DNA of 64,000 nucleotides from Diadophis punctatus similis. Lineage: Eukaryota > Chordata > Lepidosauria > Squamata > Dipsadidae. The stretch is from assembly GCA_023053685.1 (NCBI GenBank), contig JALIGW010000029.1, positions 1,649,001 to 1,713,000 on the forward strand. Direction: 5' to 3'. Position 1 is the first letter of the stretch. Every line of letters begins with the position of its first letter. Of this stretch, positions 57,182 to 64,000 are shown piece by piece. The position numbers and the translations under genes were made by a program. The notes below the pieces were generated by a model that worked only from the letters and a program-made list of their open reading frames with translations, did no database searches and had not been told where the DNA came from.

Positions 57182-57454
57182 CTGCAACAACAATGTTGAA
57201 AAAGACAGATTCTCCACCAATGTCACATACAAATTCCCCGGTATCCTGCACTCTGGCTGAGGGAATGATCAAGTGATGGTGAGGTCCCACGTTTTCCATC
57301 AGGAGGTCTTTGCTTTCTTTCAGAGTTTCTCCATCCTTGTACCAACGCACAGTGACATCAGGTTGGGATAACTCACAGGACAGCACCACACGATCCGCAA
57401 CTTTGTAGTTGTGATCCTCTTTGGAAGTGGAGTGAACAACCTTCACAGGAGGCT
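57182..57454 (-). CDS. OBSL1: OBSL1 exon: Ig domain C (273-bp class)
   Basis: This 273-bp exon is phase 1-1, with acceptor 'CACCACCACAG' and donor GTCAGT. It reads 'PPVKVVHSTSKEDHNYKVAD', 'VVLSCELSQPDVTVRWYKDG', 'PHHHLIIPSARVQDTGEFVC' and 'ESVFFNIVVAG', with the usual Cys and Trp. It is first in the C-G run of paralogous exons. Confidence 0.97.
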
Positions 57455-57715
57455 CTGTGGTGGTGGTGGGGGAGATATGGTGAGGGGAGGGGACCAAAAT
57501 GCTACCAAGCTCAGAATCATTACTGAATTTCCAGATTTGGCATGAAAGGATATGATTGCAGGCTAAACCCTGCTAATAGTCAAATGGCAGAAAACTATGG
57601 ATATTATTTTATGTGGGGTCAGCTATCCTGAAGGTGCTTTTTCAGGAGGCAACTGGACTTTGTTTTTTCTTTGAAGTCAACTATATTCAAAGTGCTTATG
57701 GAGCTTCAAGTAGTA

Positions 57716-58115
57716 CCGTATTTTTCAGAGTATAAGACGCATCTTTTTTTCCCCTAAAAGAGGCTGAAAATTTGGGTGCGTCTTATACTCCGAATGTAGC
57801 TTTTTCGAAGCTTTTTTTTCCAGCCCTAACAAGCTGCTAACGATCTTCCCGGCTTGCAGGATTTTTTTCATTCCTACTCCCTCCAAAGAAGTTTTTTTCC
57901 AGTCCTAAGTCTTTGCAGGCTTGTTTTCATTGCTATTCTCTCCGAAAAAGGCTTTTTCAGCCCTAACCAGGGGACAAAATAATGTGCTGAAGCTGACCAG
58001 ACTAAGGACGCTAGCCAGATGAATACCTGGTAGGTAGATTTTTTCCCCTATTTTCCTCCCGCAAAACTAAGGTGCGTCTTATACTCCGGTGCGTCTTATA
58101 CTCCGAAAAATACGG
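57716..58115. mobile_element. Tc1/mariner-type MITE with CCGTATTTTTC ends
   Basis: The ends CCGTATTTTTCAGAGTATAA and CTCCGAAAAATACGG are flanked by TA. The subterminal 'GTGCGTCTTATACTCCG' is duplicated in tandem at the right end (58072-58105). Otherwise it resembles 24160-24542. Confidence 0.93.
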
Positions 58116-58206
58116 TATATCTTTGGCACTAAACCCTATAAAAGGACATGCACCTTTACACTATAAACCTCCCTGCTTAAATCAAGGTTGTTTTCTTTCC
58201 ACTTAC

Positions 58207-58482
58207 CTTTCACAGTCACAGTGAAGCTGATGGCATCATCTCTGGCATCACATATATATGTCCCAGAGTCCAAAGAGCAGACAGAGGGAATCAACAGCTT
58301 ATGAATGTAGCCTTCTGACTGGACACAAGCACCATTATCAAAAGCTATAGGATTCCCATCTTTGAGCCAGCAGACAGGGGCATCAGGCATGGAAAGCTCA
58401 CATTCCAGAAGCAGAGGCATCCCAGGAAGAAGGGTTCGGAGTCGCCTGGCCTCAGGCACTGGAGTAATATGTACCTGTGGAG
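58207..58482 (-). CDS. OBSL1: OBSL1 exon: Ig domain B
   Basis: This 276-bp exon is phase 1-1, with acceptor 'TGCTTTCAG' and donor GTAAGT. It reads 'APQVHITPVPEARRLRTLLP', 'MPLLLECELSMPDAPVCWLK' and 'CSLDSGTYICDARDDAISFT'. Both core Cys residues and the Trp are present. It is paralogous to H. Confidence 0.96.
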
Positions 58483-58878
58483 CTGAAAGCAATACGTTTG
58501 CAAGTAAAATCTATGCATAACAGCATTTGTTTCATCTTGGGCTATTCTTGTGATCATAACAGCATTAGACCATTTTGTATACATTCCAAGCCACCTAGGA
58601 AACCCTTACATATATGCTGGGATGTAGCTGAAGCTTTGCACTGGTTGTCATTCAAAGAAGGCAAACATACAGTAAATGTGAACACGGAGTTTCTCACACA
58701 GCCTTTGCAGGTAAATGCATCATAGTTGCAAGCAAGTCATGGGAAAAACATGGGGCAGCACGGCAAGTCAAACTTTACATAGAACTACACTATTGGATCT
58801 CTTGATATATATTTTTTTGGTTGTTTAATTTGAAAACCGCAGGGATGGGTTCTACTTCTAATTAGAGTAGCCATGAAA

Positions 58879-59103
58879 TGAGCAATGGTGGTGCAATGGT
58901 TAGAATGCAGTACACTGTGTTGCAGGCAAACTTTGCCCCCAGCCAGAAGTTCGATCCTGAATGGCTCAGGGTTGACTTAGCCTTCCATCCTTCCAAGGTC
59001 GGTAAAGTGAGGACCTAGATTGCTGGGGGAAATATACTGTAAACCACTTAGAGAGGGCTGTAAAGTGCTATAGAGTGCCATATAAGTCTAAGTGCTATTG
59101 CTA
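58879..59103 (+). mobile_element. tRNA-derived SINE with CTATTG tail
   Basis: It starts 'TGAGCAATGGTGGTGCAATGG', has 'GGTTGACTTAGCCTTCC' and ends 'AAGTGCTATTGCTAC'. It is more diverged than the other copies. Confidence 0.88.
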
Positions 59104-59373
59104 CTAAGGAAAAGTGCCTTTTATATCCCCTAGTTATATCCCCTGTCTGGATTAATTTTTTACTCCTCCAAAGCAGAAAAACAGAGAGATTTGCCAACCT
59201 CTGTTTCTTATATTACAGCCATAACCCTATCCTCGTTCTGTTCCTAGAATGTAGGTACTAGCATGTAGCTTCAACAGTGAGATGGGCAACATATACATTT
59301 AATAAATAAACAAATGCAATTGTTTCTGAGTTTCTAATTACTGCTCTGTTCTCGGGACCAGCTAAGAACTCAC

Positions 59374-59649
59374 CTTGTACATGTAACACTGCTGATTCTT
59401 TCACACCATTGGCTTCAAATCGCACCTCGGACCCATTGGCAGCTAACTGCACATTTTTGACCTGCAATGTATGGCTCACTCCACTGTGTATGATGTGGTA
59501 CTGCTGGTCTTCCTCTCCCTTTGCCAGCCTCTTCCCACTGAGGAACCAGCAACCAGACATGGGAGCTGAAAGCTTCACTGAAAAAGTGGCATCCTCATCG
59601 ATACAAACCGTCACATCTTGCAGTCCCTCCTTTATATGGGCTCTGGGCA
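59374..59649 (-). CDS. OBSL1: OBSL1 exon: Ig domain A
   Basis: This 276-bp exon is phase 1-1, with acceptor 'TGTTCTTACAG' and donor GTGAGT. It reads 'VPRAHIKEGLQDVTVCIDED', 'ATFSVKLSAPMSGCWFLSGK', 'SHTLQVKNVQLAANGSEVRF' and 'SAVLHVQG'. The core Trp is present, but the B-strand and F-strand Cys residues are not, so it is a disulfide-free Ig fold. It is the first Ig after FN3. Confidence 0.94.
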
Positions 59650-59723
59650 CTGTAAGAACAATCAAAGGTTGGGAGAGTAGTGTCAGCCCTACAAGGTAGA
59701 CCATGCTAAGGAACAGACTAAGG

Positions 59724-59869
59724 CAGGGGTAGGCAAACTATGGCTCTTTGAGGACCTGTGGACTTCAACTCCCAGAATTCCAGAGCCAGCCATGCATGCA
59801 TGGCTGGCTCAGGAATTCTGGGAGTTGAAGTCCACAGGTCCTCAAAGAGCCATAGTTTGCCCACCCCTG
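59724..59869. mobile_element. Foldback MITE, nearly perfect hairpin
   Basis: The ends CAGGGGTAGGCAAACTATGG and GTTTGCCCACCCCTG, with arms of about 65 bases, are flanked by the perfect duplication GACTAAGG (59716-59723 and 59870-59877). Confidence 0.96.
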
Positions 59870-60247
59870 GACTAAGGAACTAAGAAATAGACCAAGAAAC
59901 CATGTAGACCTAGGGCTACTTTTATTAGAACAGCCACAATAACAAAAACTTGCAAGTTTGCTTCCCTCCCTCCCTCTTTTATCTTCATGAGAGGCTGGGG
60001 GGCAGTCTGCCATTTCCTTTTCTAGAAACCATTTTCTTTCTAGACTCAAGCCTTGTTTACCTGGCTGTTACTTTATGGAACTTCTTTCTTGTGAAACTTC
60101 TTTCAAGGCCCTCTTTTATACTCACTACAAGTAATTTAAAAAGAGGCAATGCAAGTAACCACATGCAGGCTATAGAAGCTATAACCATCCTCAGTTGTAT
60201 ATAGTTATGTATAGAGAAGGATCTTGATGGAGATCTATTATCAAATC

Positions 60248-61096
60248 TAAAGTGACCAGATTTTTTTTTCTTCAAGCGGGACACCATTGACGGGGGTGGG
60301 TTTCTCCATTTGAGTTTTGCCCTCTGCGCATGCGCAGAGGGCAAAAGAAGGCAAATGTCGGCGTCCAGGTGGGTGGAGGGGGGGGAGGCGGGAGGCCTTT
60401 CCTCGCCTCCCGCCTCCCCTTCGGGAGCCGGCAATGGCTTGGGCTGGCTGGCTGGTAGAAATGCTCAGCCTGTGTTTCCCGATCCCCGAGGATACCCAAG
60501 CCCCATTACCTGCCACGGATAGAAGCCGCTCAGCACAGGTTCTTCTCGGGGGGGGGAGGACCCACCGGCTGGTCCCCCCCGCCCTTTATCCACCCCCTTC
60601 TCTCTTCGCCCGATGGTGTCCTTGCGGTCCTTTACGGAGGCAGGTGGGCGGGGAGGGAGCGGAGGTCCAGTGATTTCCTCTGGGAAAGAAGGGGCGGAGG
60701 CGCAGCCACGCTAAAGGAGGTGGGGGGGTGCGCGCGTCAGGCTTCCATGACGGCGCCCCTTAGCCTTGGATGAGCAGCTCAGTCTCCTAGGGCTGCGCTG
60801 CTGCCAGCCGCTCCCTCCCTCCAAGCCCGCCTCCCCTCCCAGCCCGGGAAGAAGCCTCTCCACTCAATCGCTCGCTCGCCCACCCCGCCCTCTCCTCCTC
60901 GCTCGCTCGCTCGCTTTCTGTTCAGGAATGCAGCGCTTCGCCCAGCCCCCTCCCCAGACTCATTCATAGCGTAAGGTGACCAGACATCCGGGCATTCTTT
61001 TCAAAAAGCGGGACTTTTTGAAAAGAATGCGGGATGCGGGACACACGCTTGAAAAGCGTGTCTGTCCCGCCAAAAGCGGGACGTCTGGTCACCTTA
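60248..61096. mobile_element. hAT-like element with GGTGACCAGA ends and GC-rich interior, 849 bp
   Basis: The left end TAAAGTGACCAGAT and right end CGGGACGTCTGGTCACCTTA are flanked by ATCAAATC/ACCAAATC. Bases 60310-60450 match the sister at 53485. Bases 60500-60960 are a different CpG-rich sequence with an AT-poor, promoter-like look. Confidence 0.9.
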
Positions 61097-61373
61097 ACCA
61101 AATCTTGCAACTTGCAAGATTTTGCGATTACAGCTGCTCTCAATAAAACTAAGCCTTCCTGTAGTGGGGCTTAAACAGACCTAGTATATCTCCATCAAGG
61201 TCATATTTCTTAGTCTCTTAAGTCTTAAATTTATAGTTTGGGACAAATGTGTTATCATGACTCTAGTCATTTGGATTTGCACATCTAGGCTTTAAAAGTT
61301 AGCAGCTGTACAGACCCCGCTGATTGTAGATTCAATAGCGGGTGCATACACATGGCTAGCACAACCAGATGAG

Positions 61374-61640
61374 CCGAGGTGGCGCAGCGGTTAGAGTGCA
61401 GTACTGCAGGCCACTTTAGCTGACTGTGATCCGCAGGTCAGCAGTTCAAATCTTACCGGCTCAAGGTTGACTCAGCCTTCCATCCTTCCGAGGTAGGTAA
61501 AATGAGGACCCAGATTGTTGGGGGCAATATAAATCTACATTGCTTACTGGTGTAAACCGCTTAGAGAGTGCTTGCACTTTGAGGCGGTATATAAATCTCA
61601 CTAATAAATAAATAAATAAATAATAAATAAATAAATTTGC
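61374..61640 (+). mobile_element. tRNA-derived SINE
   Basis: The head 'GAGCCGAGGTGGCGCAGCGG', the B-box-like 'GCAGTTCAAATCTTACC' and 'GAGGCGGTATATAAATCTC', followed by an (AATA)n tail. It is nearly identical in layout to 62349, so this subfamily is probably young. Confidence 0.92.
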
Positions 61641-61909
61641 AAAGCCAAGTATACAGGATAAACTCCTAAGATAAGCTCAAACTCCGAAAGAAAAGAAAAC
61701 CTGAATATGTAAGAAGGGTGCAAATGAAGAACAGCCAGTTGGGAAAAGCAGACTAGTGCACTAGTGCAGTGGGAGGAGGAAGAAGCAATTGACTAGTCAG
61801 TGCCTGAGGAAATTGCCAGTCACAAAGCAATCAAAATCAGAAGAGAGAAATGAAACGCCCATTCTTATGCAAAGATGAAGCCCCACCTCTTGGGAGCAGG
61901 GAGGCTTAC

Positions 61910-62215
61910 CAAGATGCACGGACCCTGGGAATTCCACATGCTCACTGCACCCATACTGATTGGCAGAGCATACACGGAAGCGGTAGTCAGCCTCCTGGGG
62001 CACACCATCCCCCGGAACTTCAACCATGCTAGCGACATCAGTGGTTAGACAAGGCACCCACTCAGCCTCTCCTACAGTCTGCCTTTCAAGGATGTAACTG
62101 CTTGGTGGGCTACGATGTAGATCTGGTGGTGGGCACCACGTCAGGAGAGCGGCATTGCTACGTGTAGTGCACATCTTTACTTCCACAGGTGCACTTGGTG
62201 GAATCCTTTTGGCAC
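61910..62215 (-). CDS. OBSL1: OBSL1 exon: fibronectin type III domain
   Basis: This 306-bp exon (102 codons, phase 1-1) has acceptor 'TTTTCTCTAG' and donor GTAAGC. It reads 'IPPSAPVEVKMCTTRSN', 'LLTWCPPPDLHRSPPSSYIL', 'WVPCLTTDV' and 'ADYRFRVCSANQYGCSEHVE'. The Trp in 'LTW', the 'SYILER' strand and the Tyr of 'YRFRVCSANQYG' are FN3 hallmarks. Obscurin and OBSL1 each have one FN3 after their N-terminal Ig domains; 'WxPPPDLHxxPPxxYxLERQ' and 'WVPCLTTD' point to OBSL1. Confidence 0.97.
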
Positions 62216-62348
62216 CTAGAGAAAAGAAATCCTTTATATTATCTTCTTCCTGCAATAACCACCTAATCCCCATGAACCTTGTGGAGTAATTAAAACTTCT
62301 GAAATATCTGCAAAGTGCAGCATATTACAATAGCCAATCAAATGACAT

Positions 62349-62600
62349 GAGCCGAGGTGGCACAGTGGTTAGAGGCAGTACTGCAGGCCACTTTAGCTGA
62401 CTGTGATCCGCAGGTCAACGGTTCAAATCTCACCGGCTCAAGGTTGACTCAGCCTTCCATCCTTCCGAGGTAGGTAAAATGAGGACCCAGATTGTTGGGG
62501 GCAATATAAATATACATTGCTTACTGGTGTAAACCGCTTAGAGAGTGCTTGCACTGTGAGGCGGTATATAAATCTCACAAATAAATAAATAAAAATAAAT
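62349..62600 (+). mobile_element. tRNA-derived SINE
   Basis: Same subfamily as 61374 ('GAGCCGAGGTGGCACAGTGG', 'GATCCGCAGGTCAACGG'), with a short (AAATA)n tail. It lies about 130 bases upstream of the FN3 acceptor. Confidence 0.92.
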
Positions 62601-64000
62601 GTAGATTTGTTCTATGAAATATATCTGTGACTGGACTATTTCTGTCCCAAAGAGGTAACTAACCATAACTTGTAAACCTAAGCTTGGCATCTAGAGATAA
62701 AGTCGGCTTTAGGAAGATCCACAAATTATAAATATGTTTCTGTAAGTGAGTAGAATCCCATCCACAGGCTGGACACAGTCTGTCTGAAAAGTGAGCCATC
62801 TTCCCATTGAATTTCCATCTTCACAGGAATCTCTTTCAGATTAATGGCTTTCTTCCAGCCCATTCCTAATTCCAGGCAATGTGTCGGAACTAAGTCTTTG
62901 CAGCTAACTGTACCATATCCTTACGGTTGTCAAGAAAACTACAGGGACATGAGAATGACATCACCTGGAGCTGAGCTTGACTCAAAGCAGAAAATAATCT
63001 TTCTGTGCCGCAGTATGCAAACTACAAGTGACGCATAGCCCCATTTTTAGACACCTCTTCCCCCCCCCAAGTTCTCACTAGCAAAAATTTTAGAGGCAAA
63101 CTCCCAAGTTATAGTGACACAATCTCACAACAACATTAAGAAAACAAAATATAATTAATATTGAGTAGCATTCATTTAATTAAAGGGCTAATTTCAATTG
63201 TTAATTGTTATGAAAATAAAATACAAAGAAATTTAATTATAGTTTGTTGATTTAAAGAATTGTGTGATAAAATTATTAGGTTTCAAGTGTGGGCTGATTT
63301 GCACATATGTGAAGGTTGATTTCTCAAAGGGATAATAGCAGTGTATGATGGGAGTAAAGCTTATGTGATAATAAACTGAAGACTTAGCAAATGCTTCAAC
63401 ACTGAGCGGGAAATAACACAAGGAAGTGAGTTGTCCCCTAGGTTGCCTGATGTATTAAATGTATAAAAAATGCTTGGGGTGACATTATAAATATGTTCAT
63501 CAGGACACGAAAGTGTATTTCCTTTTATATGCAGTCATTGCCATATTGTTGGCTGAGAAACTGAACAGTTTGTGGTGAATGTTAGGTACATTGCATCCTG
63601 CAGTGAGGCATATGAATTCCAAAATTAATGTGTCAGAGTTAGTTGATTTTGCATGTAAAATAGAATGACTGCAAATTATATGTAAGTGGAGGAAAACTAA
63701 AAGTATGCAGATCATTTTTAACAGAATATTTATTGAACATGGGAAATGGATGGAGAATTATTGAGAGAAATGCAGATGCTGCACAGCTTGCTTTAGAGTG
63801 CAGCTTCTCAGAATATATTTTACTTTTAGTAACAAAGGAAACTTCCCAAGTGCTCCTGAGGAAGCAGGAAGTTGAAAGATTGTTGGACTGCAGCCAAAAT
63901 AATAATAATAATAACAAAGACAGCTGGTTAGAAAACCTTTCTATCCATGATGATGAACCTGTTCCCAAGATATTTCAAGTACAAGAACTCTTGATCAAGA
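62601..64000 (-). other. OBSL1: OBSL1 intron upstream of FN3, nothing recognised
   Basis: This 1.4-kb AT-rich stretch has no exon I can support. The Ig domains that precede FN3 in OBSL1 should lie beyond 64000. Short (AAT)n at 63898-63915. Confidence 0.55.

Noticed and set aside
36930..59649. Regularly spaced similar units resembling an array such as CRISPR
   Set aside because: The units are 273-279 bp protein-coding Ig exons with splice sites, separated by kilobases.

Overview
The window is vertebrate nuclear DNA, almost certainly from a squamate reptile and probably a snake. The evidence is Sauria-type tRNA SINEs with a Bov-B-like tail, a second tRNA SINE family ending in CTATTG repeats, CR1 LINE 3' ends, SPIN-like hAT elements, many hAT and Tc1/mariner MITEs, and long tetranucleotide microsatellites. 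Coding sequence is sparse and lies in short exons with vertebrate splice sites. I see no bacterial-type genes, RNA genes or CRISPR array.

One gene fills the window on the minus strand. It is the central and C-terminal part of obscurin-like 1 (OBSL1), a giant modular cytoskeletal adaptor. I resolved 24 coding exons. Reading with the gene (from high to low coordinates) they give one fibronectin type III domain (61910-62215) followed by 21 immunoglobulin I-set domains, here named A to U. Nineteen Ig domains are single exons of 267-279 bp with phase-1 introns at both ends; T and U are each split over two exons. The exons encode about 2,010 residues, more than the roughly 1,900 I recall for the whole human protein. 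Neither the start (the Ig domains before FN3) nor the end (at least one more Ig domain, the stop codon and the 3' UTR) is in the window.

Layout by coordinate: 1-700 holds a CpG-rich block, a hAT fragment and a 157-bp tandem duplication touching the last exon. 6.1-17.2 kb holds domains U1, T, S, R, Q, P and O. 21.6-27.5 kb holds N, M and L. 28.2-29.8 kb is a GC-rich block, an interstitial telomere motif and about 580 bp of pure purine repeats. 33.5-38.4 kb holds K, J, I and H. 39.6-45.8 kb is a transposon-rich intron. 46.0-59.7 kb holds G, F, E, D, C, B and A. 61.9-62.2 kb is FN3. The remainder is intron.

The most notable points are an expanded Ig array (tandem exon duplication of the C-G/I class and the B/H pair), a frameshifted exon N and a probably double-frameshifted exon O lying side by side in a segment (M-P) that I cannot place in human OBSL1, a GC-AG intron after domain F, a SINE lying next to a splice acceptor, and an unusually dense set of DNA transposons with intact target duplications. 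I found no sign of a new multi-gene system.
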